Part shown: piece after piece, positions 25,880 to 34,867 of the stretch | Numbering within the stretch: the stretch's first letter is position 1 | Layout: every line of letters starts with the position of its first letter | Assembly: GCF_900095795.1 (NCBI RefSeq) | Contig: NZ_LT608328.1 | Coordinates: 3,341,001-3,405,000 of the forward strand | DNA: 64,000 bases | From: Petrimonas mucosa | GTDB lineage: Bacteria; Bacteroidota; Bacteroidia; Bacteroidales; Dysgonomonadaceae | Direction of reading: 5' to 3' | Notes under the pieces: generated by a model | What the model was told of the DNA's origin: nothing | The model's input: only the letters and a program-made list of their open reading frames with translations | Database searches by the model: none | Position numbers and translations under genes: made by a program

Positions 25880-27166
25880 CTATCTGGTCATTCTCGCCCT
25901 TCCCGGGGCAGGTACCGCCCCGATCAGCGCCAACGGAACAGTAAATATCAGGAGTATAACCATCAGTTTACCCCAAAAGTTCACTTTGAGCCCCCTGGCA
26001 ACAAGCTGCTCCTCACCCCGCTGCGGCGTTAAATCGGGCACCTCGCTGTCGTCCCACTTGTTGATGACGGTACCCTCAGAGAGCAATATCAATCCGGGAT
26101 TCGACCGGATCATCGTCTTGAGGACCCTCTCGTCCACATGTGCAAACCGGAAGCTGATGCCGTTGGCCGAACTCCACTCACCGATCACCTCTGCCGGGGA
26201 GGAGGTGAGGCAGTAAAAACCATATCCCTTTTCCGCCGCATAGGTGGCCGCCCGCATGAACTTGTCGAGATACCTCCGGTTCATCTCCTCCAGCGAATAG
26301 GATACCATCAGAAAGTGATATCCTCCATCCAACAGGAGCTGCTCCGTTATATCCTCTCCGGCAACAAAATCTTGTGCCAGGCTGTCATAGTCCAGTTCAA
26401 AAACCTGAAAATCGGATATCTTCGGCTTCTCGCCCTTCCGGATCACCCGGGTTTTCATCTCCACGAAGGTCCAGGTGGAGTCGCTCCACGGATAGTTCTC
26501 CTCGGTAAACTCCTGCTCCACCCCCTCCTTGCTGTAGATAAAAAGGTTCTCCACCACATCACCCTTTGCGGGATCGATATGGATCCCCTCCGGAATATTG
26601 GCCCCGATATGGTAGGGCCGAAAATCGAAAACCGGCAGCTTCACCACATTGTAGATGGAGAAGGTGAGTGCAAAAAGGGTCGTGTATCCGGCCGCCTTCC
26701 AGACGCTACCGGAGGTAAACAACGGAGTTATCTCCCGGTGACGGTTCAGCAGGACAAGGGTACAGAGGCCCAAGAGAATATTCTTGTAAAAAGTGGCCCA
26801 GTTACTGATCACCAGCGCATCTCCAAAACAGCCGCACTCCTCCACCGGGTTCTTCAAAGCAATCCAGAGTGTAAGCGGCAGAAAGAATGCCATGAAAAGG
26901 GCAATGAACCGGACAACCGTTTTGCGGTAAATCCCCATCAAGAGGAGGGTCCCCAGCAGAAACTCCGCAACCACCAGCAGAATGGCTGCCGGCAGCGCGA
27001 GCGACAAGAGTCCCGTCATCCCCAAGGAGACCAGGTAATCCTGTATCTTGTAGGAGAAACCGAGCGGATCCACCGCCTTCACAAAACCCGAAAAGGCAAA
27101 AGTGCCCCCCAGGATGATTCTGGAGAGTTCAGTCACAATTTTCAGAGATCTTGCGGGTTTGTTCAT
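25880..27166 (-). CDS. BT_3928 family DoxX-like membrane protein
   Basis: The 428-residue protein starts with four membrane segments of the DoxX/MauE type (RIILGGTFAFSGFVKAVDPLGFSYKIQDYL is the family N-terminus), including a Cys pair in NPVEECGCFGDALVISN. A fifth segment follows near residue 160, then a large extracytoplasmic domain resembling a thioredoxin-like fold without an obvious CxxC, and a final membrane segment near the C-terminus. It is a conserved neighbour of tpiA in Bacteroidota. A role in redox or quinone-linked processes is suggested by the MauE similarity but not proven. Confidence 0.8.
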   Translation of the reverse strand: MNKPARSLKIVTELSRIILGGTFAFSGFVKAVDPLGFSYKIQDYLVSLGMTGLLSLALPAAILLVVAEFLLGTLLLMGIYRKTVVRFIALFMAFFLPLTLWIALKNPVEECGCFGDALVISNWATFYKNILLGLCTLVLLNRHREITPLFTSGSVWKAAGYTTLFALTFSIYNVVKLPVFDFRPYHIGANIPEGIHIDPAKGDVVENLFIYSKEGVEQEFTEENYPWSDSTWTFVEMKTRVIRKGEKPKISDFQVFELDYDSLAQDFVAGEDITEQLLLDGGYHFLMVSYSLEEMNRRYLDKFMRAATYAAEKGYGFYCLTSSPAEVIGEWSSANGISFRFAHVDERVLKTMIRSNPGLILLSEGTVINKWDDSEVPDLTPQRGEEQLVARGLKVNFWGKLMVILLIFTVPLALIGAVPAPGRARMTR

Positions 27167-27204
27167 CGTCGATTCCCTATTGCAGGTTTAACCGTTTGGG
27201 TTGA

Positions 27205-27750
27205 CTACTCCTCGCCGAAATGGAGTTTGATCAGCCCGAAGAGGGCATAATTGATGATATCCATATAGTTTGCGTCAATCCCCTCCGAAGCGATGGTTTT
27301 TCCCTCGTTATTCTCCATCTCCTTGATCCGGAACAGTTTTGCCAGAATCAGGTCGGTATAGGAACTGACGCGCATGCTGCGCCACGCCTCATCGTAATCG
27401 TGATTCTTGGCGTACATCAGCTCCTTGGTCGCCGCAATATGCTTGTCGAAAAGCTGCAATGCCTCCTCGCGAGAGATATCGACAGTGTCGGCATACCCGA
27501 GTTCGAGCTGTATCAATCCCATGATACCGTAATTGACAATCCCGATAAACTCTGGAAAAATCCCCTCGCCTACCTTGCTCTCCTTCTTGATCTCCAGCGA
27601 CCGGATCCGGTTGGCCTTGATCAGCAGCTGATCGGTTACCGACTCGGGACGCAAGATCCTCCAGGTAGGTCCGTAATCGCTCGATTTCTTTTCGAACATC
27701 TCTCTGCAGATGGCGATTACCTCGTCAAACTGCCGGTTTGTCTCACTCAT
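27205..27750 (-). CDS. DUF1599 protein with two tandem domain copies
   Basis: The 181-residue protein contains two similar halves: DYGPTWRILRPESVTDQLLIKANRIRSLE with IVNYGIMGLIQLELG, and DYDEAWRSMRVSSYTDLILAKLFRIKEME with IINYALFGLIKLHFG. Each matches one DUF1599 unit. The start is the ATG of 27748-27750; the open frame reaches farther up through the promoter and a terminator hairpin, which cannot be coding. The family is helical and of unknown function. It is the first gene of the minus-strand tpiA-folE cluster. Confidence 0.88.
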   Translation of the reverse strand: MSETNRQFDEVIAICREMFEKKSSDYGPTWRILRPESVTDQLLIKANRIRSLEIKKESKVGEGIFPEFIGIVNYGIMGLIQLELGYADTVDISREEALQLFDKHIAATKELMYAKNHDYDEAWRSMRVSSYTDLILAKLFRIKEMENNEGKTIASEGIDANYMDIINYALFGLIKLHFGEE

Positions 27751-27784
27751 AGGAACAACGCTGTTTAAATCGTTATCGAAACGA

Positions 27785-27792
27785 CAAAGGTA
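27785..27792 (-). promoter_or_regulatory. -7 box of the DUF1599-tpiA-folE cluster
   Basis: CAAAGGTA reads TACCTTTG on the minus strand, fitting TAnnTTTG, 34 bases before the DUF1599 start. Confidence 0.55.
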
Positions 27793-27794
27793 AA

Positions 27795-27834
27795 TAAAAA
27801 AAGAAAAAGGTACAAGCTCAACCGCCTGTACCTT
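27795..27834 (-). terminator. intrinsic terminator after the M23/LysM gene
   Basis: AAGGTACA at 27807-27814 pairs with TGTACCTT at 27827-27834. Read on the minus strand the hairpin is followed by a T-rich tract (TTTTCTTTTTTT), 25 bp past the peptidase stop. Confidence 0.7.
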
Positions 27835-27858
27835 CTTCATTTAATGGGGTTATCCACA

Positions 27859-28869
27859 TCACGAAACCCTCAACGATTTGCCTATCCGCAGCGTAGTCTT
27901 TGGTGTGATGTTGTTGAGACTGCATAGCTTCGATACGGATACGCCATATCTTCGGGCAATCGCTCCAAGCGTGTCACCGCTCTTTATCCGGTGATATTTC
28001 ACTTCGCCCGAAACATACTTGTTATTGTTGGTTGTGGTAGGTTCCTTGTAGTTGCTGTTATAGGTCAGCACGCGACTGCTCTGCGATGTTTTCCGGTAAC
28101 TCGTTTCAGTTACCAGATATTCGTCGCGGTGACAAACCTTGTTCTCGAAATCGATCAGGAAGTTCGGATTGATCGGCTTGCCCAGGAAACGGACCTCGAA
28201 GTGAAGATGCGATCCGGTGGAGCGGCCGGTGTTACCACCCAGTGCGATGGGTTGTCCCGAACGGACGAAGTCATTCTCGTTCACCAGGAATTTCGAGAGG
28301 TGGCCGTAAACCGTCTCCAGACCGTTCACATGACGGATCACCGTATAGTATCCGTATCCCCTCCGTTCATACTGCTGCACACGTACCTTACCGTCGAATG
28401 CGGCGTAGATCGTATCTCCCACCTGCACTTTCAAGTCGATGCCGTAGTGGTAACGGCGACTTCCCCGCCGGCCGAAGTTAGAGGTCATCCTCCCCTCGTG
28501 GGGCATGGTAAAATTGGAGAGATTCACTATAAAGGTGTCGGGGGCATTTTTCAACGAACCGTATACATTCACGTGGGCATTCTCCCAGACCCCACCGTAA
28601 ATATCGTCGCACGGAATCCCCTCCATGTCCAGTTCACGCGCTGCCTCAGCCTCGTCGAGGACGGAGAGGTTCATCTTGAGTTTTATACCGTCGGCGAAAA
28701 GCTCTTCCTGACTCTTTAAACTTGTACTGTGCAGTTGCTTGTAATCGACCTCTGCCCTGGTACCGGAAGATCCCTCTTTCAACTGGGCAAAGGCACTTGA
28801 CGCAAAAAACATCAAGGATGCAGAAAACAACACTATTCCCTTAGATAAACTCATATTTTTTTCCATCAT
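27859..28869 (-). CDS. M23 family metallopeptidase with C-terminal LysM domain
   Basis: The 336-residue secreted protein begins with a signal peptide (GIVLFSASLMFFASSAFA). A lysostaphin-type M23 domain follows at about 130-235, with zinc ligands His and Asp in YHYGIDLKV, then HVNGLETVYGHLSKF and the catalytic/ligand pair in GSHLHFEVRF. A LysM domain closes the protein (YHRIKSGDTLGAIARRYGVSVSKLCSLNN), binding peptidoglycan. It probably cleaves peptide cross-links during cell-wall growth. LysM at the C-terminus is less common than the N-terminal layout. Monocistronic. Confidence 0.92.
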   Translation of the reverse strand: MMEKNMSLSKGIVLFSASLMFFASSAFAQLKEGSSGTRAEVDYKQLHSTSLKSQEELFADGIKLKMNLSVLDEAEAARELDMEGIPCDDIYGGVWENAHVNVYGSLKNAPDTFIVNLSNFTMPHEGRMTSNFGRRGSRRYHYGIDLKVQVGDTIYAAFDGKVRVQQYERRGYGYYTVIRHVNGLETVYGHLSKFLVNENDFVRSGQPIALGGNTGRSTGSHLHFEVRFLGKPINPNFLIDFENKVCHRDEYLVTETSYRKTSQSSRVLTYNSNYKEPTTTNNNKYVSGEVKYHRIKSGDTLGAIARRYGVSVSKLCSLNNITPKTTLRIGKSLRVS

Positions 28870-28919
28870 AAGCTGTAGCTAGAATGGCCTTAAGTTACAA
28901 TTTATACATTTCATTAAAG

Positions 28920-29381
28920 TCAAAGCTCATCATTAGCGTAGAGATTGGCGAAAGTCGGCCGTGGATAACTGAATATCTCCTCTTCCGTAAAAAAACGCTT
29001 CAACTCCACCGCTGCCGACTCAGGACTATCTGATGCATGAACGATATTCTCCTGCACACTGACGCTAAAATCCCCCCGTATGGTTCCTGGATGAGCTTTT
29101 CTTCCGTTGGTAGGTCCAGTCATCATCCTCACCACATCAACCGCTTCCAGGCCCTCCAGCGCCATTACGATTACCGGAGTGACCTGCATTGAATCCTTGA
29201 TGCGTTTGAAAAAGGGTTTTTCCTTCAGATGAGCATAATGTTCTTCCAGAATCGCGTCGGAGAGAGAAACCATCTTCATTCCCACAATTTGAAGCCCCTT
29301 CTTTTCAAAACGCGAAACAACTTCACCCACAAGGCTTCTTTGTATCGCGGAAGGCTTCAGAATTACCAATGTTTTCTCCAT
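28920..29381 (-). CDS. ndk: nucleoside diphosphate kinase
   Basis: The 153-residue enzyme transfers phosphate between nucleoside tri- and diphosphates. It begins MEKTLVILKPSAIQRSL, and has the family elements KMVSLSDAILEEHYAHLKEKPFF, MTGPTNGRKAHPGTIRGDF and the active-site histidine in ENIVHASDSPESA. The start is the ATG at 29379-29381; the upstream open frame has no homology. Monocistronic. Confidence 0.96.
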   Translation of the reverse strand: MEKTLVILKPSAIQRSLVGEVVSRFEKKGLQIVGMKMVSLSDAILEEHYAHLKEKPFFKRIKDSMQVTPVIVMALEGLEAVDVVRMMTGPTNGRKAHPGTIRGDFSVSVQENIVHASDSPESAAVELKRFFTEEEIFSYPRPTFANLYANDEL

Positions 29382-29705
29382 GAAATCCGACAGATTATTA
29401 AAGAAAATGACCTTTGAATAACGAAATTTTTCCTTAATGCGCTTCAAAGTAAACAGATTCATTCTTTTTGACCAAATTATCTTTTGATAAATTTCGAAAG
29501 AGAAAGGGCGATAAAAATTAAATTTTGCTAAAATAGGGATATATCTCACTTATTCTTAGAATTTTATAGAATAACATGTTTTATAACATAAAAGAGTATG
29601 TTTAACTTTTAAATATATGTATTAACATTCATTTAAACATAAAGAGAGAACCGATCAAATCATCCCTTTTTATTCTTTTTAACACAATCAGCTGATTGTT
29701 TTTCT

Positions 29706-29713
29706 TACCTTTG
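29706..29713 (+). promoter_or_regulatory. TAnnTTTG box upstream of the DUF2723 gene
   Basis: TACCTTTG fits the Bacteroidota -7 element, 39 bases before the start codon. Confidence 0.5.
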
Positions 29714-29752
29714 TCCAGATTTTGTGTAGAGTATCGTTTTTATCGCTAAATA

Positions 29753-32700
29753 ATGAAGAAATTCAATCTTATCAATACGATTTCAGGATGGGCCGTCTTT
29801 GTCGTGGCCGCCATTGTTTATCTAATGACCATCGAACCGACAGCCAGCTTCTGGGACTGCGGCGAATTCATCTCATCAGCGTATAAACTGGAAGTCGGAC
29901 ACCCACCCGGTGCCCCTTTTTTCATGCTTGTGGGTAACCTGTTCACCCAGCTGACCTCCGACCCGGGAGAGGTGGCGAAAATGGTCAACAGCATGTCGGC
30001 CCTGCTAAGCGCATTCACCATCCTCTTCCTCTTCTGGACCATCACGCACCTCACCCGCAAGCTGGTCATGGCTGAAGAGGGCGACAACTTCAACCTGGGA
30101 CAAACCATCATCGTGATCGGCAGCGGGCTGGTAGGCGCACTGGTCTACACCTTCTCCGACACCTTCTGGTTCTCCGCCGTTGAAGGCGAAGTGTATGCCT
30201 TCTCCTCCATGCTTACCGCACTTGTATTCTGGCTGATCCTGAAATGGGAAGATAATGCGGAGAAGCCCGATTCCGACAAGTGGATCGTACTGATCGCCTA
30301 CATCATGGGGCTCTCCATCGGGGTCCACCTGCTCAACCTGTTGTGTATCCCCGCCATCGTGATGGTCTACTACTATAAGAAATCGAACAACCCCACAAGG
30401 AAAGGGGGATTGCTCTCGCTACTCCTCTCGTTCGGCCTGATTCTGATACTGATGTACGGCATCATTCCGGGATTCACCAAGGTGGGAGGCTGGTTCGAGC
30501 TCTTCTTCGTGAACACGTTGGGCATGTCATACAATTCGGGTGTGATCGCCTATCTGCTCCTGTTGGTGGCCAGCACCATCTGGGCGCTGCTAGAAAGCCT
30601 CTCCGACAGGGGCGACATGAAAAGGGCACGGATCGCATTCCTGCTGAGCATCGGTCTCGCCGGCATCCTCTTTATCGGCAACAGCGTCTGGCTCTGGCTC
30701 CTGCTGATCGGAACAGCCATCTATCTCGTCTTCACCGGGAACCGGATGAACTTCAAGTTCATCAACCTCTCGATGTCGAGCCTGCTGGTGATCCTGATTG
30801 GCTTTTCGGCCTACGCCATCATCCCGATCAGATCGTCCACCAATCCCCCGCTCGACCTCAACTCGCCCGAAGATATCTTCTCGCTCGGCAGCTATCTCAA
30901 CCGTGAACAGTACGGGCAGACCCCCATCATCTACGGAACCACCTACGCTTCGCAGATTGTCAGGGACAACCAGGGCCGTGCCGTGGTGAGCAAGGAGAGA
31001 AAGAGCTATAGCCGCGTCCTGAAAACTGACGAAAACCAGAAGGACCGCTACGTCGCATCCACGATCCCCACCTATAAATACAGCAACACCATGCTCTTTC
31101 CGCGTATGCACACGCATCCGTCGGAGCCGGGCTACAGCAACCATATCCAGGGATACGAGGTCTGGGGCGGCGTGACCGACCGGACCAAGAAACCGACGCT
31201 CTTCGACAACCTGAAGTTTCTCTTCAACTACCAGATCAACTTCATGTACTGGCGCTACTTCATGTGGAACTTCTCCGGAAGGCAGAACGATATCCAGGGC
31301 GACGGCGGGATCACCAAGGGCAACTGGATCACCGGCATCAAGTTTATCGACGGGCCTATCCTGGGACTGGGTCCGCAGGATAACATCGCTCCCGAGATTG
31401 TCGACAACAAGGGACACAATAAATATTACCTGCTCCCCTTCCTGCTGGGAGTCGCCGGCATCATCTACCAGCTACGGCTGCAACGGAGAGGAAAAGAGAG
31501 CTTCACGATCGTCTTCCTGCTCTTCTTCATGACAGGGTTGGCCATCGTGCTCTACCTCAACCAGACCCCCTACGAGCCCCGTGAAAGGGATTACGCATAT
31601 GCCGGTTCGTTCTACGCCTACGCCATCTGGGTGGGCATCGGGGTAGCCGGTATCGGCCGCTACCTGCGCAACTACGTCAAGAACACCACCCTCTCGGCAT
31701 CGCTCGTCACTGCAGCCTGCCTGCTGGTACCGGTCCAGATGGCGGGAGAGAACTGGGACGACCACGACCGCTCCGGGCGGACACTGGCACGCGACACCGG
31801 AATGAACTACCTCAGCAGCGTGGAACCGAATGCCATTCTCTTTACCAACGGCGATAACGACACCTACCCCCTCTGGTACGTACAGGAGACCGAAGGGTTC
31901 CGCACCGACGTGCGTGTAACCAACCTGAGCTTCCTGCAGACCGAGTGGTATGTAGACCAGATGTTGCGCCAGGCATATGAATCGGCACCGCTGCCCATCA
32001 GGTGGGAACGGGAGAAATATTGGGGCGATGCGGCAAGCGCTGCATTTGTGGTGACGAAAAATGAGATCCTGAATGTACTGAAACAGAACAATATTCCCTC
32101 CATCTCCTACGGACAGTATTACGATGCCAACGCTTACCGCGACACCATTCCGCTCCGGGAGACCATGGAGAAGCTGCGTACCGGGCAGTACAAGCCAGCC
32201 AACCCGTTCAACACGGGCGATACGCAGGTGATCCCCTCCAACCGGCTCTACATCGATATCGACACCGCAGCGCTCGACTGGGCCTCACTCGGTTCAAAGC
32301 CCGCGGAGAGGATGTATATCAACCTGGGTCAGAAATCGGCTGTCTACCGGCAGGAGATGATGATCATGGAGCTGCTCGCCAATATCAGCGACGACAACTG
32401 GAAGCGGCCGATATACTACGCCACCACGGTCGACAGGAACCTCTACATGAACCTGCAGGGGAGCAACTTCTCCCTCACGGGACTCGCCTACCGGATTGTT
32501 CCCGGCATCCCCGTCAGCGAAGGGGTCAACACCGAAAAGGCATACGACAACCTGATGAACAAGTTCCGATGGGGCGGACTGGAAGAGAATCCCGATATCT
32601 ATCTCGACGAGACCTGTCGCCGGATGATCTCCACCTTCAGGCTCTACGCCAACCAGGTGATCGAGGCACTGATTGAGGAGGGCAAGAACGACAAGGCGAT

Positions 32701-33211
32701 GGCCCTGCTCGACAAGATCACGACTGTGATGCCCGCTAAAGCGGTCGCCTACGGCAACGACGGCATCATGTTCGCCAGGGCCTACTACCGCCTGGGCGAA
32801 AAGGAAAAGGGCGAACAGCTGATGAACGAGATCGAAGAGCGGCTGCGTGGCAACCTCGACTGGTACGACCGGTTGTCGCCACGGCAGGTCGCCAACACGA
32901 TGGTCGACATCTATTATAACATCAACTCGTTACTGCTGATGACCTCGGTCTACCACGAGTTCGACAACGAAAAATACAAGGCCTGCACCAGCGAGCTGCT
33001 GGAGCGTGCACAAGCCTACTACCTGACAGGTGCGGGATATGTGGGAGACGTGATCCTGAAAGAGGTCACCGACAACTCCGTCCGCGGCTATTACCGTTCG
33101 GCCAACGACTCGGTTCAGCGCTCTTCGGAAGAGGCAACCATGCAGCAGGCATTGCAGATGATGCAACAGTACAGCCCCCGCTTGCTGGAACAGTATAACA
33201 AACAGCCGTAA
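29753..33211 (+). CDS. DUF2723 protein O-mannosyltransferase-like membrane protein
   Basis: The 1152-residue protein has an N-terminal DUF2723 domain with the acidic loop motif SFWDCGEFISSAYKLEVGHPPGAPFF, equivalent to the catalytic loop of GT-C glycosyltransferases. About 12 membrane segments extend to residue 700, followed by a soluble extracytoplasmic domain with TPR-like helices near the C-terminus. The human family member TMEM260 is a protein O-mannosyltransferase, so lipid-linked sugar transfer to exported proteins is a reasonable prediction. The length is normal for Bacteroidota. A NodB deacetylase gene starts 16 bp downstream and is probably cotranscribed. Confidence 0.88.
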   Translation: MKKFNLINTISGWAVFVVAAIVYLMTIEPTASFWDCGEFISSAYKLEVGHPPGAPFFMLVGNLFTQLTSDPGEVAKMVNSMSALLSAFTILFLFWTITHLTRKLVMAEEGDNFNLGQTIIVIGSGLVGALVYTFSDTFWFSAVEGEVYAFSSMLTALVFWLILKWEDNAEKPDSDKWIVLIAYIMGLSIGVHLLNLLCIPAIVMVYYYKKSNNPTRKGGLLSLLLSFGLILILMYGIIPGFTKVGGWFELFFVNTLGMSYNSGVIAYLLLLVASTIWALLESLSDRGDMKRARIAFLLSIGLAGILFIGNSVWLWLLLIGTAIYLVFTGNRMNFKFINLSMSSLLVILIGFSAYAIIPIRSSTNPPLDLNSPEDIFSLGSYLNREQYGQTPIIYGTTYASQIVRDNQGRAVVSKERKSYSRVLKTDENQKDRYVASTIPTYKYSNTMLFPRMHTHPSEPGYSNHIQGYEVWGGVTDRTKKPTLFDNLKFLFNYQINFMYWRYFMWNFSGRQNDIQGDGGITKGNWITGIKFIDGPILGLGPQDNIAPEIVDNKGHNKYYLLPFLLGVAGIIYQLRLQRRGKESFTIVFLLFFMTGLAIVLYLNQTPYEPRERDYAYAGSFYAYAIWVGIGVAGIGRYLRNYVKNTTLSASLVTAACLLVPVQMAGENWDDHDRSGRTLARDTGMNYLSSVEPNAILFTNGDNDTYPLWYVQETEGFRTDVRVTNLSFLQTEWYVDQMLRQAYESAPLPIRWEREKYWGDAASAAFVVTKNEILNVLKQNNIPSISYGQYYDANAYRDTIPLRETMEKLRTGQYKPANPFNTGDTQVIPSNRLYIDIDTAALDWASLGSKPAERMYINLGQKSAVYRQEMMIMELLANISDDNWKRPIYYATTVDRNLYMNLQGSNFSLTGLAYRIVPGIPVSEGVNTEKAYDNLMNKFRWGGLEENPDIYLDETCRRMISTFRLYANQVIEALIEEGKNDKAMALLDKITTVMPAKAVAYGNDGIMFARAYYRLGEKEKGEQLMNEIEERLRGNLDWYDRLSPRQVANTMVDIYYNINSLLLMTSVYHEFDNEKYKACTSELLERAQAYYLTGAGYVGDVILKEVTDNSVRGYYRSANDSVQRSSEEATMQQALQMMQQYSPRLLEQYNKQP

Positions 33212-33227
33212 ACAGAGTCACTCTTTT

Positions 33228-33890
33228 ATGTTAATAGAGCAACCACCCCAGGCTTACAGGATGCTGTTTCCCGGCGCGGTCTGGCGAATCGGGGAGCCTG
33301 GACGGAAACGAGTTTTCCTCACTTTTGACGACGGACCGATTCCCGAGGTAACCCCATGGGTACTCGACCAGTTGGACCACTACGACATCAAGGCCACCTT
33401 CTTCTGTGTTGGCGACAACGTGCGCAAGCACCCCGACCTCTTCCGGCAGGTGATCGAAAAGGGACATCATGTGGGGAACCACACCTTCAACCATCTGCAG
33501 GGATGGAAACACACCCCCAAAAAGTTCCTCGAGAACACCGACCTGGCACGCGAGCTGATCAACTCACCGCTCTTCCGGCCCCCGCACGGACATATGCGGA
33601 TAAAGCAGTGCCGGGAGCTGCAACAGGCCGGCTACAGGGTTGTCATGTGGGACGTTGTTACCCGCGACTACAGCCGGTTCCTCACCCCGCAACAGGTGCT
33701 GGGCAATGTGAGACACTATACCCGGAACGGCTCGATCATTGTCTTTCACGATTCACTGAAAGCAGAGAGGAACCTCCGCGAGGCACTTCCCAGGTCAATC
33801 GAGTGGCTACTGGCAGAGGGATACTCGTTCGGACTGATCCCGATGAGGGATACACTGGAATACCCGGTCGAAATGACCGAAGCGATCTGA
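33228..33890 (+). CDS. polysaccharide deacetylase family protein (NodB domain)
   Basis: The 220-residue protein has a NodB-type carbohydrate esterase 4 domain. Motif 1 is FLTFDDGPIPE with the catalytic base and metal Asp, motif 2 HHVGNHTFNH gives the two metal histidines, motif 3 is FRPPHGHMR, motif 4 YRVVMWDVVTRDYS and motif 5 IIVFHDSLKA. It would remove acetyl groups from a glycan. No signal peptide is evident, though cytosolic CE4 members with short N-termini are common in Bacteroidota. It follows the DUF2723 gene by 16 bp. Confidence 0.9.
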   Translation: MLIEQPPQAYRMLFPGAVWRIGEPGRKRVFLTFDDGPIPEVTPWVLDQLDHYDIKATFFCVGDNVRKHPDLFRQVIEKGHHVGNHTFNHLQGWKHTPKKFLENTDLARELINSPLFRPPHGHMRIKQCRELQQAGYRVVMWDVVTRDYSRFLTPQQVLGNVRHYTRNGSIIVFHDSLKAERNLREALPRSIEWLLAEGYSFGLIPMRDTLEYPVEMTEAI

Positions 33891-33923
33891 TCAAAGTTCT
33901 ACATAATATAAAGTAAAAAGAGT

Positions 33924-34670
33924 ATGAAACGGAAAGAGCTGATCATTGTGGCAGGATTGATCTTCCTGCTCCCTCTAAACGCACAGGAAAAGAAGTATCC
34001 AGAACCGGCACCCATGACCCCGGCGATGACCGAGTACTGGCAACCGCAACCACAGGTAGTAACCCCCGACCCCGTCCCGTCGGATGCCATCCTCCTCTTC
34101 GACGGCAAGGACCTTTCGCAGTGGGAGAGCGTCAAAGGCGGCCCTGCAGAATGGACGGTAGAGAACGGCGTTTTCACCGTGAAGAGAGGAACGGGCGATA
34201 TCCAGACGAAACGGAAGTTTGGCGACTTCCAGCTGCACATCGAGTGGCGCATACCGGAAGGGATCCAGGGCGAAAGCCAGGGTCGCGGCAACAGCGGACT
34301 CTTCCTGCAGGGAATCTACGAGATCCAGATCCTCGACAGCTACAAGAACGAAACCTATGTGAACGGACAGGCGGCCAGCATCTACAAGCAGACACCTCCC
34401 CTGGTGAACGCCATGCGGAAACCGGGCGAGTGGAACAGTTACGATATCATCTATACCGCGCCCACCTTCAAGAAAGACGGCACCTACCGCACACCTCCCA
34501 CTGTCACCGTGCTGCATAACGGCATCGTGGTCCAGAACCATACGATCATCCGCGGCACCACCCCCTATATCGGACTTCCCGAGGTAGAGGTACATGGCGA
34601 CGGCCCCATCCGGTTGCAGGATCACGGCGATCCGGTCAGCTTCAGGAACATCTGGATTCGAGAGTTGTGA
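33924..34670 (+). CDS. DUF1080 (3-keto-disaccharide hydrolase) family protein
   Basis: The 248-residue protein has a signal peptide (ELIIVAGLIFLLPLNAQ) and a DUF1080 jelly-roll domain from about residue 55: LFDGKDLSQWESVKGGPAEWTVENGVFTV, GDFQLHIEWR, NSGLFLQGIYEIQILDSY and the C-terminal PIRLQDHGDPVSFRNIWIREL. Recent work on the family shows hydrolysis of 3-keto-glycosides, with Asp/His/Glu residues in these blocks. It is predicted periplasmic or surface-exposed. It begins 33 bp after the deacetylase gene. Confidence 0.88.
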   Translation: MKRKELIIVAGLIFLLPLNAQEKKYPEPAPMTPAMTEYWQPQPQVVTPDPVPSDAILLFDGKDLSQWESVKGGPAEWTVENGVFTVKRGTGDIQTKRKFGDFQLHIEWRIPEGIQGESQGRGNSGLFLQGIYEIQILDSYKNETYVNGQAASIYKQTPPLVNAMRKPGEWNSYDIIYTAPTFKKDGTYRTPPTVTVLHNGIVVQNHTIIRGTTPYIGLPEVEVHGDGPIRLQDHGDPVSFRNIWIREL

Positions 34671-34750
34671 TAAAAGAATCGGCTTTTAAAGCTTGCGAAG
34701 CTTGAATAAAGATTTTTTTCCACATTCTTCTTTTTTGAATATAAAACAGT

Positions 34751-34758
34751 TATCTTTG
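34751..34758 (+). promoter_or_regulatory. TAnnTTTG box upstream of the nqr operon
   Basis: TATCTTTG followed by CACCC is typical of Bacteroidota start sites. The nqrA start is 109 bases downstream, leaving a sizeable untranslated leader. Confidence 0.55.
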
Positions 34759-34867
34759 CACCCTGAACGGAAAATGGCTATCTTCCCTCACAGCTAAATT
34801 ACAATAAACTCTGATTGACAGCTGTTTATCCCGGAAAAAACCCAACAGTTATTTATCAATTACATAT

